From: Chitinophagales bacterium
Lineage (GTDB): Bacteria > Bacteroidota > Bacteroidia > Chitinophagales > Chitinophagaceae
Length of the DNA stretch: 50,618 nt
Reading direction: 5' to 3'
NCBI GenBank assembly: GCA_013297995.1
Contig: JAAFJB010000018.1
Coordinates: 1 to 50,618, forward strand
The translations under genes were made by a program, and so were the position numbers. Shown here in pieces: positions 9,097 to 17,341 of the stretch. Within the stretch, counting starts at the first letter, position 1; each line of letters starts with the position of its first letter. Below the pieces are notes generated by a model that was not told the DNA's origin, did not search any database, and saw nothing but the letters and a program-made list of their open reading frames with translations.

Positions 9097-9447
9097 ATGG
9101 GTAAATTAATTCAAAGGCAAAAAATAAGGTATCGCATTCGCAAGAAAATTGCTGGTACTGCTGCAAAGCCTCGCCTATCTGTATTCAGAAGCAACGCTGA
9201 AATCTATGCACAACTTATTGATGATGATAATGGAGTTACATTGGTAGCCGCCTCATCTCGTGATAAAGATATTGCTGCTCAAAAATTAACTAAGATTGAA
9301 AAGTCTAAATTGGTTGGTGAAGCAGTTGCACGCAAATCCATTGAACTGGGATTAACAACTTGTGTTTTTGACAGAGGTGGTAATCTATACCACGGTCGTG
9401 TGAAGTCTGTTGCAGAAGGTGCAAGACAAGGCGGACTGGTATTCTAA
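9097..9447 (+). CDS. rplR: 50S ribosomal protein L18
   Basis: 116 residues. It has the [20 protein letters not shown] core, [14 protein letters not shown] and the C-terminal [21 protein letters not shown]18 binds 5S rRNA with L5. The 55-bp upstream gap contains an imperfect hairpin (9060-9067 with 9075-9082). Confidence 0.97.
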   Translation: MGKLIQRQKIRYRIRKKIAGTAAKPRLSVFRSNAEIYAQLIDDDNGVTLVAASSRDKDIAAQKLTKIEKSKLVGEAVARKSIELGLTTCVFDRGGNLYHGRVKSVAEGARQGGLVF

Positions 9448-9477
9448 TTAGCTAACATCAATTTAATCGCTCAATAA

Positions 9478-9999
9478 ATGTCTAAAGTAAGCGTAAATAA
9501 AGTAAAAGCGGGTGGTGATATAGAACTGAAAGATAAAGTAGTTGCCATAAACCGTGTGGTGAAAACCACCAAAGGTGGTCGTACTTTCAGTTTTTCTGCC
9601 CTAGTAGTTGTAGGTAACGAAAATGGAGTAGTTGGTCACGGATTAGGTAAAGCAAAAGAAGTACAAGAGGCTATTGCCAAAGGTATTGAAGATGCTAAAA
9701 AGAATCTGGTGAAAGTTCCCGTAATGCACGGAACTATTCCACACGAACAATTGGCTAAAGATGGTGCTGCCAAAGTATTGATTAAACCAGCTGCACATGG
9801 AGCGGGTGTAATTGCAGGTGGTAGCATGCGTTCAGTGCTAGAGAGTGCGGGTATTACCGACGTACTTGCCAAAAGCCTTGGTTCTGCCAACCCACACAAC
9901 GTGGTTAAAGCTACCATCAAAGCACTTAGTCTTTTGAGAGAACCTATTCAGGTTGCCAAAACACGTAGTGTGAAATTAAGTAAAGTATTTAACGGGTAA
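9478..9999 (+). CDS. rpsE: 30S ribosomal protein S5
   Basis: 173 residues. The N-terminal double-stranded-RNA-binding domain reads [20 protein letters not shown], then [15 protein letters not shown], and the C-terminal domain has [18 protein letters not shown]5 controls decoding accuracy and shapes the mRNA channel with S3 and S4. rpmD follows after 49 bp. Confidence 0.97.
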   Translation: MSKVSVNKVKAGGDIELKDKVVAINRVVKTTKGGRTFSFSALVVVGNENGVVGHGLGKAKEVQEAIAKGIEDAKKNLVKVPVMHGTIPHEQLAKDGAAKVLIKPAAHGAGVIAGGSMRSVLESAGITDVLAKSLGSANPHNVVKATIKALSLLREPIQVAKTRSVKLSKVFNG

Positions 10000-10048
10000 A
10001 GTCAATAGTCTAGGTACCACCCACTGATTAATTACAAACGACTACAAC

Positions 10049-10231
10049 ATGAAAAAGATTAAAATTACACAAATAAAAAGTGGCATCGACAGATCAGAGC
10101 GTCAAAAGCAAACCTTGATTGCACTTGGTTTGAGAAAACTCAATGCTACCAAAGAAGTGGAAGCTACTCCCCAAATTATTGGAATGGTAAATAAAGTAAG
10201 CCATTTGGTAAAAGTAGAAGAGCTTGCCTAA
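10049..10231 (+). CDS. rpmD: 50S ribosomal protein L30
   Basis: 60 residues, the standard size of the bacterial short L30. It reads KIKITQIKSGIDRSERQKQT followed by LGLRKLNATKEVE. Some bacterial groups have lost L30; this one keeps it in the usual place between rpsE and rplO. A small hairpin (10256-10260 with 10264-10268) lies in the gap before rplO. Confidence 0.96.
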   Translation: MKKIKITQIKSGIDRSERQKQTLIALGLRKLNATKEVEATPQIIGMVNKVSHLVKVEELA

Positions 10232-10290
10232 TTCTAGTTTCTTAATTTAACGCGAGGGGTGATACCCCGTAAGTTCAAAATCAACTTAGT

Positions 10291-10740
10291 ATGAAATTAC
10301 ACAATTTAAAACCTGCTGAAGGTTCTGTAAAAAAAGCAAAAAGAATTGGTCGTGGTGAAGCATCCGGTAAGGGTGGCACATCTACAAAAGGTAATAAGGG
10401 TGGACAAAGCCGCGCTGGTTACAAAAGCAAAATGGCACACGAAGGTGGACAAATGCCCATCCAACGCCGAATTCCTAAGCGTGGGTTTAAAAATATCAAC
10501 AGAATAGAATATAAAGTATTCAACTTGGGTCAGCTAGACCAGTTGATTGAGAAATATGGTTTCACAGAAATCTCTCTCGAAACTTTGTATATCAACGGAT
10601 TGATCAATCGCACAGATCGTGTTAAAGTACTAGCGAACGGTGAATTGAAAACAAAACTGAACTTCAAAATCAATGCCATCAGTGATAAGGCTAAACTAGC
10701 CATTGAAGCTGCGGGTGGATCAGTTGAAATTATCAAATAA
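10291..10740 (+). CDS. rplO: 50S ribosomal protein L15
   Basis: 149 residues. The basic N-terminal extension has KRIGRGEASGKGGTSTKGNK and GQSRAGYKSKMAHEGGQMP, the part that threads into 23S rRNA; the globular C-terminal part holds VKVLANGELKTKLNFKI. An intrinsic terminator lies 17 bp downstream, before secY. Confidence 0.97.
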   Translation: MKLHNLKPAEGSVKKAKRIGRGEASGKGGTSTKGNKGGQSRAGYKSKMAHEGGQMPIQRRIPKRGFKNINRIEYKVFNLGQLDQLIEKYGFTEISLETLYINGLINRTDRVKVLANGELKTKLNFKINAISDKAKLAIEAAGGSVEIIK

Positions 10741-10757
10741 TTTTAACGTAATTTGCC

Positions 10758-10782
10758 AGACGCATCCAGTATGCGTCTTTTT
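10758..10782 (+). terminator. Intrinsic terminator between rplO and secY
   Basis: A perfect 8-bp stem (10758-10765 with 10771-10778), a 5-base loop, then five T (10778-10782). It lies inside what is usually one transcript (spc operon) and could act as a partial terminator that lowers secY and map expression relative to ribosomal proteins. Confidence 0.83.
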
Positions 10783-10817
10783 GGTTTTAGCATTTTAACG
10801 CCATTTAATTAATTGAA

Positions 10818-12164
10818 GTGAAAAAATTAGTTCAGACTTTTAGAAATATTTGGACCATTGAAGAGTTACGAAGCAAAATTGTTGTAACCCTTGCCTTGGT
10901 ATTGACCTACCGTTTCGGTACCCATATTGTGCTTCCAGGTATTGATCCAAACAAAATTGAAGCTGCTGCAACTGCGGCAAAAAGTAATGGACTGCTGGGC
11001 ATTTTTGATATGTTTGCTGGTGGGGCATTCTCTCAAGCTTCTATTCTTGCATTGGGAATTATGCCCTATATTTCTGCTTCTATCTTTATGCAGTTGATGA
11101 CTATTTTAGTGCCCCAATTACAAAAAGTGCAGAAGGAAGGAGAGAGTGGTCGCAAAAAAATTAACCAGTGGACTCGATACCTCACTGTTATTGTTACTTT
11201 ATTCCAAGCAGGAGCTTATGTAGCTTACTTAAATAGTCCTGGCTATGCGGAAGCAATTTTGCCTGCCTATAAAGCATTCTTTTGGTTTTCTACTGTTGTT
11301 ACATTAACTGCTGGTACATTATTCGTAATGTGGCTTGGAGAAAGAATTCAAGATAAAGGATTGGGCAATGGTACTTCCATCATTATTATGGTAGGTATTT
11401 TGGCGCGACTGCCCCAGTCTATCATTCAAGAATTTACTGCTAAGGGTGTTAATGGTGGTGGTGGTTTATTGATATTTTTAATTGAGATTGCCATTCTAGT
11501 TAGCATTATTATGGGACTGATCATCTTGGTACAAGGTGTTCGGAAAATTCCCGTAAGCTATGCTAAGCAAATCATTGGGAACAGGCAATTCGGTGGTGCC
11601 CGTCAATTCCTCCCTGTTAAAGTAAATAGTGCTGGTGTAATGCCCATCATTTTTGCACAAGCCATCATGTTCTTACCTACCTTGGCTTCTTTCACCAATT
11701 TAGATTCTGCTCAGGGTATTGTAAAGATTTTTAATGATCACAGTAATTTCTGGTATATGGTGATATACTCAGTGATGGTGATTGGCTTTACCTTCTTGTA
11801 CACGGCACTTATTTTTAATCCCAAGCAAATTGCAGAAGATTTAAAGCGCAACAATGGATTTGTTCCGGGTGTAAAACCTGGTCAGCCTACTGCTGATTAT
11901 ATTGGAGCTATCATGGACAGAATTACCTTACCAGGTGCTATTTTCTTAGCCTTAGTGGGTATATTGCCCGGCTTTGCACAACGTTTGGGTGTAACACAGG
12001 GTTTCAGCACTTTCTTTGGAGGAACTTCTTTGTTAATTATGGTGGGTGTTGTATTAGATACATTACAACAAATTGAAACCTATCTCTTGATGAGACAATA
12101 TGATGGACTGATGAATAGTGGAAGGGTACAGGGAAGACAGGGTGTTGCCAATACTGTAATTTAA
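10818..12164 (+). CDS. secY: Preprotein translocase channel subunit SecY
   Basis: 448 residues with a GTG start at 10818. About ten hydrophobic membrane segments are visible. SecY forms the protein-conducting channel with SecE and SecG in the inner membrane. Family features are LGIMPYISASIFMQLM in TM2, SAGVMPIIFAQ, the cytosolic loop FNPKQIAEDLKRNNGFVPGV, and GTSLLIMVGVVLDTLQQIE near the C-terminus. It is separated from rplO by an intrinsic terminator and followed by another terminator-like hairpin before map. Confidence 0.97.
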   Translation: MKKLVQTFRNIWTIEELRSKIVVTLALVLTYRFGTHIVLPGIDPNKIEAAATAAKSNGLLGIFDMFAGGAFSQASILALGIMPYISASIFMQLMTILVPQLQKVQKEGESGRKKINQWTRYLTVIVTLFQAGAYVAYLNSPGYAEAILPAYKAFFWFSTVVTLTAGTLFVMWLGERIQDKGLGNGTSIIIMVGILARLPQSIIQEFTAKGVNGGGGLLIFLIEIAILVSIIMGLIILVQGVRKIPVSYAKQIIGNRQFGGARQFLPVKVNSAGVMPIIFAQAIMFLPTLASFTNLDSAQGIVKIFNDHSNFWYMVIYSVMVIGFTFLYTALIFNPKQIAEDLKRNNGFVPGVKPGQPTADYIGAIMDRITLPGAIFLALVGILPGFAQRLGVTQGFSTFFGGTSLLIMVGVVLDTLQQIETYLLMRQYDGLMNSGRVQGRQGVANTVI

Positions 12165-12188
12165 TATTTTTAATAATGATGAAATTAT

Positions 12189-12223
12189 AAACCTGTTTGG
12201 CATTGCTGAACAGGTTTCTTTTT
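12189..12223 (+). terminator. Intrinsic terminator between secY and map
   Basis: A perfect 9-bp stem (12189-12197 with 12209-12217) with an 11-base loop, followed by CTTTTT. It ends 27 bp before the map start. Confidence 0.78.
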
Positions 12224-12249
12224 AATACCTAATGACCAGAAGAAACAAT

Positions 12250-13053
12250 ATGATCCTTTATAAAACGGAATCGGAAATTGCACAGATGAAGGAAGCTGCG
12301 CTGTTGGTGAGTAAAACACTTACAGAAGTAGCCAAAGTATTGCAACCTGGAATGACTACGTTGCAAATTGATAAATTGTGTGCTGACTTCATAAAAGAGA
12401 AACAAGCCATCTCCTCTTTTTTAAACTATCGTGGTTATCCCTTTACCATTTGCGCCTCAGTAAATGATGTGGTGGTTCATGGTTTTCCAAATGATGCACC
12501 CCTCAAAAATGGGGATATTGTATCCATTGATATGGGCGTGATTTTGAATGGTTGGCATGGAGACCATGCCTATACTTTTATACTGGGTGAAGTTCCTGTA
12601 GAGGTGCTGAACCTTGTAAAGGTAACCAAGGAGTCACTTTACAAAGGAATTGAGAAAGCCACGGTGAATAACCGGATTGGTGATATTTCTTATGCCATTC
12701 AAGAACACACCGAAATTAAAAATGGATACGGTGTTGTAAGAGAATTGGTTGGTCACGGCTTGGGTAGAAGTCTCCACGAAGATCCGCAAATGCCCAATTA
12801 TGGGAAACGCGGAACAGGGCCTAAATTAAAAGAAAATTTAGTGTTGGCCATTGAGCCGATGATTAATATGGGAACTAAAGATGTGTATACCGAAGAAGAT
12901 GGGTGGACGGTTCGCACGCGCGATGGTAAACCATCTGTTCATTTTGAACACGATGTTTGCGTGAAAAAAAACAAAGCATTGATACTATCTGATTACAGCA
13001 TTATAGAAGCAGCAGAAAAGGCGAACACAAATTTGAACAGTTCTTATTATTAA
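12250..13053 (+). CDS. map: Type I methionine aminopeptidase
   Basis: 267 residues from the ATG at 12250 (MILYKTESEIAQMKE); an ATG at 12232 would add six residues not expected in the family. It removes the N-terminal Met from new proteins. The substrate His (H77 in VVVHGFP) and the five metal ligands are all visible: D94 (VSIDMG), D105 (HGDHAY), H169 (GHGLGR), E202 (AIEPMI) and E233 (HFEHDV), at nearly E. coli spacing. It is the last spc-type gene here; infA and the alpha operon do not follow. Confidence 0.96.
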   Translation: MILYKTESEIAQMKEAALLVSKTLTEVAKVLQPGMTTLQIDKLCADFIKEKQAISSFLNYRGYPFTICASVNDVVVHGFPNDAPLKNGDIVSIDMGVILNGWHGDHAYTFILGEVPVEVLNLVKVTKESLYKGIEKATVNNRIGDISYAIQEHTEIKNGYGVVRELVGHGLGRSLHEDPQMPNYGKRGTGPKLKENLVLAIEPMINMGTKDVYTEEDGWTVRTRDGKPSVHFEHDVCVKKNKALILSDYSIIEAAEKANTNLNSSYY

Positions 13054-13092
13054 TTTCCATACTATGGACTCCCTTTAATTCCTACACCTTTT

Positions 13093-14343
13093 ATGCAAAA
13101 ACTTATCGTGATAGGTGGTGGTGCAGCAGGATTTTTCTGTGCAATAAATGCTGCAAGGCTTCGGCCTGATTTAAAAGTGGTATTGCTGGAGAAATCTGGC
13201 AAACTATTGTCTAAGGTAAAAGTGAGTGGGGGGGGTAGATGTAATACTACCCACGCTTGTTTTGAAATTCCTACACTGGTAAAAAAATATCCCCGAGGTG
13301 AAACATTTTTAAAAAAAGCCTTTCATCAGTTTAATACCAATCATACCATTCAATGGTTTTTAGAAAGAGGGGTGGGGCTGCATGAAGAGAGTGATGGCAG
13401 AATGTTTCCCACTAATAATCAATCACAAACCATCATCGATTGCTTACTTAAAGAAGCCGATAAATATAAGGTTGAAATAGTATTGTATTCTGAAGTGAAA
13501 AGTATTGAACCAACCCTTGGTGGATTCAAACTTATGATAGGCAGTACTTCAAATTCAATGCCAGCAACTTCAATTATGAATACCCAGTTTATTTGTATTG
13601 CCTGTGGGGGCTACCCCAAATCTGATATGTTTAATTGGCTGCGCAAACTAAACCATACCATACAATCTCCCGTTCCATCGCTGTTTACTTTTAATATTCC
13701 CAAACATCCAATTACAAGTTTAATGGGATTAAGTGTTCCCAATGTAAGCGTAAAAATTGTAGGCACCAAATTAAAAGAAGCAGGTCCCTTGCTTATTACC
13801 CATTGGGGATTGAGCGGTCCTGTAATACTCCGATTGTCTGCTTGGGGGGCGCGACAGCTTTCGGAGTTACAATACAATTTTTCTATTCTTGTTAATTGGT
13901 TGGGTGATACCAATGAAGCACAATTAAGAGAAGAGTGGGGGTTTTACAGGGAACAATTTGCTGCGCAAAAAATGGGCGGGAAAAATCCGTTCTCCCTTCC
14001 TGCAAGGTTGTGGAACTTTATATTGGAATCTAGTGGAATAGCGGAACATATTCGATGGGCGGAATTAAAATCGCTACAACAAAATAAACTCATTCAACTA
14101 CTTACTGTTTTTCCGTTTGATGTAAGCGGAAAAACTACTTTTAAAGAAGAATTTGTAACCTGCGGAGGTATTACACTTTCAGAAATTAATGCACAATCAA
14201 TGGAAAGCAAAATCATTCCAGATCTGTTCTTCGCGGGTGAGATTATGGATATTGATGGCATAACGGGCGGTTTTAACTTTCAGCATGCATGGACCAGCGG
14301 ATGGATTGCGGCTTCGGCTATTGCGAAAAAGCAATCAAACTAG
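13093..14343 (+). CDS. NAD(P)/FAD-dependent oxidoreductase, BaiN/HI0933 (YhiN) family
   Basis: 416 residues. The Rossmann FAD-binding motif is at the N-terminus (VIGGGAAGFFCAINAA), followed by the family signature VKVSGGGRCNTTHA and the C-terminal ITGGFNFQHAWTSGWIAA that closes the FAD site. Family members are cytosolic flavoproteins, and BaiN has been linked to bile-acid dehydroxylation in Clostridium; the substrate of most members is unknown, so no reaction is claimed. It lies where infA would be expected after map, with only a 39-bp gap. Confidence 0.9.
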   Translation: MQKLIVIGGGAAGFFCAINAARLRPDLKVVLLEKSGKLLSKVKVSGGGRCNTTHACFEIPTLVKKYPRGETFLKKAFHQFNTNHTIQWFLERGVGLHEESDGRMFPTNNQSQTIIDCLLKEADKYKVEIVLYSEVKSIEPTLGGFKLMIGSTSNSMPATSIMNTQFICIACGGYPKSDMFNWLRKLNHTIQSPVPSLFTFNIPKHPITSLMGLSVPNVSVKIVGTKLKEAGPLLITHWGLSGPVILRLSAWGARQLSELQYNFSILVNWLGDTNEAQLREEWGFYREQFAAQKMGGKNPFSLPARLWNFILESSGIAEHIRWAELKSLQQNKLIQLLTVFPFDVSGKTTFKEEFVTCGGITLSEINAQSMESKIIPDLFFAGEIMDIDGITGGFNFQHAWTSGWIAASAIAKKQSN

Positions 14344-14367
14344 AAATACAGGTGTAATTAAAACCTG

Positions 14368-14664
14368 CTAGCTTTTCTTCTTTAAATTACCAGCTAATTT
14401 TTGATTTGCTTTATAGCGCAAGTCTGGAGTGCCATCAGCTTTCATGGGGCCGATTGCTTTTTTCTGATTTGCCTTAAACCGCATATCAGGAGTACCGTCT
14501 TTTTTATTCAAGCTACCCTTGTCAGCACCTTTTAGCATTATTCCATCCTTCCCCTGAAGTTTTTGAATTTGTTCTACTTTTCTTGCATCATTCAAAGTTC
14601 TTTGTGAAGTTGAATTTAGTTGGAATAAGACCAGAACGGTAATAATAAGTAAGATTTTTTTCAT
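14368..14664 (-). CDS. Small secreted protein with 21-residue repeats
   Basis: 98 residues. It begins with a clear signal peptide (MKKILLIITVLVLFQLNSTS). The rest is Lys-rich and carries two near-copies of a 21-residue unit, KKDGTPDMRFKANQKKA (residues 54-70) and KADGTPDLRYKANQKLA (75-91), plus a degenerate copy before them. I do not recognise a named domain. Similar DGTPD-type repeats occur in small Chitinophagaceae proteins as I remember them. The basic, repeated character suggests an envelope or matrix role, but that is inference. Confidence 0.75.
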   Translation of the reverse strand: MKKILLIITVLVLFQLNSTSQRTLNDARKVEQIQKLQGKDGIMLKGADKGSLNKKDGTPDMRFKANQKKAIGPMKADGTPDLRYKANQKLAGNLKKKS

Positions 14665-14765
14665 GTGTTAATTTTAATTTTTTTTAATGGCCACATGGAA
14701 TGAGCTAATTAACAAATTCTTGTTATGGCTCATTTCAAAAAAGCAATTTTTAGGTATACAAGGTA

Positions 14766-15125
14766 TTAATTTTTTTTATTGTTGTTCATTACTTTTTTGG
14801 AGGAGCCAAATTCAAAATCGGTAGTATTGGACTTCTTAACGGGACTTGCCTGCTTTTCTTGGCTCATGCTTGCATTAATTCGATCATTAATTCTCCTTAA
14901 AATATCTCTGTTAGATGCTGGATGCTTTTGAGTATTTGAACCATAGCTAGTATTGGTAGCAGTAGGGTTTTTTCTTCTGCCTTTGGCAAAATCTACTTTT
15001 TCAGTGGCTTTTCTCGCTTTTTCTTGAGCTGCCAAAGCTTTGTCCATTCCTTTTGGTAGCTTCTGAGCATTCAAAAAGTAAGGGAATAAACAGTAAAAAA
15101 AGGCGAAAAAAACAAGTTTTCTCAT
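14766..15125 (-). CDS. Small secreted hypothetical protein
   Basis: 119 residues. The N-terminal signal peptide is MRKLVFFAFFYCLFPYFLNAQ, with likely cleavage after NAQ. The mature part is hydrophilic, rich in Lys, Asn, Ser and Ala, without cysteine and probably disordered. It is transcribed toward the 98-residue repeat protein, in the same direction, with a 101-bp gap, and divergently from rpsA. No function can be assigned. Confidence 0.6.
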   Translation of the reverse strand: MRKLVFFAFFYCLFPYFLNAQKLPKGMDKALAAQEKARKATEKVDFAKGRRKNPTATNTSYGSNTQKHPASNRDILRRINDRINASMSQEKQASPVKKSNTTDFEFGSSKKVMNNNKKN

Positions 15126-15226
15126 GGATTTCAGTAAAGTCCTATATTGAAGGTACTATGTTTACACGGCTGGGTTGGGAACTAGGTATTTTTTTAACAT
15201 TTTTACCAGTTTTACCGTCTTATTTG

Positions 15227-15234
15227 TACCTTTG
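15227..15234 (+). promoter_or_regulatory. Promoter -7 element of rpsA
   Basis: TACCTTTG matches TAnnTTTG exactly and lies 31 bp before the rpsA ATG, the same spacing as at rpsJ. The next bases, CAGCCC, differ by one base from those after the rpsJ element. The -33 region is only T-rich. Confidence 0.75.
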
Positions 15235-15264
15235 CAGCCCGATTAAAACCATCGGTATATAAGT

Positions 15265-17199
15265 ATGAATTTATTTAACAAACAACTAAACGCAGATGCT
15301 CAGGAGAATGCGGCAGCCATAGAAGCTGTTGACCTTCCTACTGCGACAACAAATGCACCTGAAGCCGAACAGCCTAATGCTGCAGTGGCTGTTGAAGAAG
15401 CCCCTGTTGTAGTTACTGCCCATGATGATTTTGATTGGAGTATTGACAAACGCAATGTGAGCCATTACGCTGAAACAGAACGTATGAAGTACGATAAAGT
15501 GTATGACAATACCTTTATTCAAATTGCCGATGGAGAAATTGTGCAAGGTGGCGTAGTAGCTTTAACCAAAACAGATGTAGTAATTAACATTGGATTTAAA
15601 AGTGATGGTCTCGTTTCTTTGAATGAATTCCGTGATGTGCAAGGATTGGCTATTGGAGACACTGTAGAAGTAATGGTGGTTGAAAAAGAGGATCGCCTAG
15701 GTAATCTGCACTTGAGCCGTAAATCTGCTCGCATCTATCGTGCTTGGGAAAGAATTGTAGAAGTACACAGAACTGGTGAAGTAGTTACTGGTACGGTTAC
15801 TAGCAAAACCAAAGGCGGTTTAATTGTAGATGTATTTGGTATGGAAACCTTCTTGCCAGGTTCTCAAATTGACGTTAAACCCGTAACCGATTACGATCAG
15901 TTCGTAGGTAAAACTATGGAGTTTAAAGTGGTTAAAATAAATGAAACCATAAAAAATGCAGTAGTATCTCATAAGGCATTAATTGAAAGTGATATTGAAG
16001 CACAGCGTGCAGAAATTATGAGTAAATTAGAAAAAGGTCAAGTATTAGAAGGGGTGGTTAAAAATATTACTGACTTTGGTGCATTTATGGATTTGGGAGG
16101 TCTAGACGGATTATTGTATATCACTGATATTTCATGGGGTAGAATTTCTCACCCTAGTGAAGTGGTGAAAATGGATCAGAAATTACAGGTGGTTGTACTA
16201 GATTTTGATGACGATAAAAAACGCATCAGCCTAGGATTAAAACAACTTACTCCACATCCTTGGGATGTATTGCCAGAAGGTTTGGCTGAAAGCAGTGTTG
16301 TAAAAGGAAAAGTGGTAAATATTGAAGACTATGGTGCTTTCTTAGAAATTCAACCCGGTGTTGAAGGTCTGGTACACGTATCTGAAATAACTTGGGCCAA
16401 TACTCCTATCAACGCTAAAGAATTCTTTAAACTCGGAGATGAGCATGAGGCTAAAGTAGTAACATTAGATACCGATGCTCGCAAAATGAGTTTGAGTATC
16501 AAACAAATGAGCCAAGATCCTTGGAATACTATTGAAAACAAATTCCCTGAGAGTAGTAAGCACAAAGGTTTGGTGAAAAATATCACTCCTTATGGCGTAT
16601 TTGTTGAATTAGAGCCTGGTATTGGTGGAATGATTCATATCAGTGATTTGAGCTGGTTGAAGCGCTTTAATCACCCAAGTGATTATACCAAAGTAGGGGA
16701 GCAAATTGACATATTGATCTTAAGTATTGATAAAGAAAACCGCAAACTACAACTGGGTCATAAGCAATTAGAAGAAGATCCTTGGAATTCTTTAGAAGAA
16801 ACTTTTGCCATTGCTTCTGTACATGAAGGAACGGTTACCCGCAAAGACGATAAAGGTGCTTTGGTTCAGTTGCAGTATGGTTTGGAAGGATTTGCCCCTA
16901 ACCGTCACCTGAATAAGGAAGATGGAACACAGGTAAAGGCAGACGAAACAGCTCAATTTGTGGTGATTGAATTCGATCGCAATGAAAAGAGAATCGTTTT
17001 AAGTCACGCCCGTATTTGGGAGCAGCATATTGCTGAAGAGAAAGAAGCCGCTAAAAAAGAGGCAAAAGCTGAATCAGACAATACCAAAAAAGCGGTAAAA
17101 AATATCCAAAGCAAAGTAGAGAAATCTACGTTGGGTGATTTGGGTGCTTTGGCTGAAATCAAAGCTAAATTGCAGGAAGGAGAGGGTGATACCAAGTAA
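15265..17199 (+). CDS. rpsA: 30S ribosomal protein S1 (six S1 domains)
   Basis: 644 residues. After an acidic Ala/Glu-rich N-terminus of about 85 residues come six S1 RNA-binding domains, the clearest being domain 3 (GVVKNITDFGAFMDLGGLDG), domain 4 (GKVVNIEDYGAFLEI) and domain 5 (GLVKNITPYGVFVELEPG). Each of domains 3 to 5 ends with a DPW or HPW signature. The C-terminus is a charged Lys/Glu tail. S1 recruits mRNA to the ribosome; in Bacteroidota, where Shine-Dalgarno sequences are rare, this role may be unusually important (inference). A terminator follows. Confidence 0.96.
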   Translation: MNLFNKQLNADAQENAAAIEAVDLPTATTNAPEAEQPNAAVAVEEAPVVVTAHDDFDWSIDKRNVSHYAETERMKYDKVYDNTFIQIADGEIVQGGVVALTKTDVVINIGFKSDGLVSLNEFRDVQGLAIGDTVEVMVVEKEDRLGNLHLSRKSARIYRAWERIVEVHRTGEVVTGTVTSKTKGGLIVDVFGMETFLPGSQIDVKPVTDYDQFVGKTMEFKVVKINETIKNAVVSHKALIESDIEAQRAEIMSKLEKGQVLEGVVKNITDFGAFMDLGGLDGLLYITDISWGRISHPSEVVKMDQKLQVVVLDFDDDKKRISLGLKQLTPHPWDVLPEGLAESSVVKGKVVNIEDYGAFLEIQPGVEGLVHVSEITWANTPINAKEFFKLGDEHEAKVVTLDTDARKMSLSIKQMSQDPWNTIENKFPESSKHKGLVKNITPYGVFVELEPGIGGMIHISDLSWLKRFNHPSDYTKVGEQIDILILSIDKENRKLQLGHKQLEEDPWNSLEETFAIASVHEGTVTRKDDKGALVQLQYGLEGFAPNRHLNKEDGTQVKADETAQFVVIEFDRNEKRIVLSHARIWEQHIAEEKEAAKKEAKAESDNTKKAVKNIQSKVEKSTLGDLGALAEIKAKLQEGEGDTK

Positions 17200-17220
17200 T
17201 ATCACCTGAGTTGTAATAGA

Positions 17221-17258
17221 AAAGGCTGCTCCGCTTTAAAATGCGGGGTGGCCTTTTT
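17221..17258 (+). terminator. Intrinsic terminator after rpsA
   Basis: A two-part stem, AAAGGC with GCCTTT (17221-17226, 17251-17256) and CTCCGC with GCGGGG (17229-17234, 17243-17248), separated by a small internal loop, followed by a T run. Confidence 0.9.
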
Positions 17259-17324
17259 AGCTAATAATTAACGCACACGCACTTATAATTGATAAAAACC
17301 CTTTATAAATTGCGTTTTTATACC

Positions 17325-17332
17325 TAATTTTG
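17325..17332 (+). promoter_or_regulatory. Promoter -7 element of bamD
   Basis: TAATTTTG matches TAnnTTTG. It ends only nine bases before the bamD ATG, so the transcript would have almost no 5' leader. Confidence 0.55.
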
Positions 17333-17341
17333 CAAACTTCT

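Noticed and set aside
14349..14367. Bidirectional terminator between the BaiN-like gene and the 98-residue secreted protein gene
   Set aside because: Only a 5-bp stem (CAGGT with ACCTG) and no proper T run.
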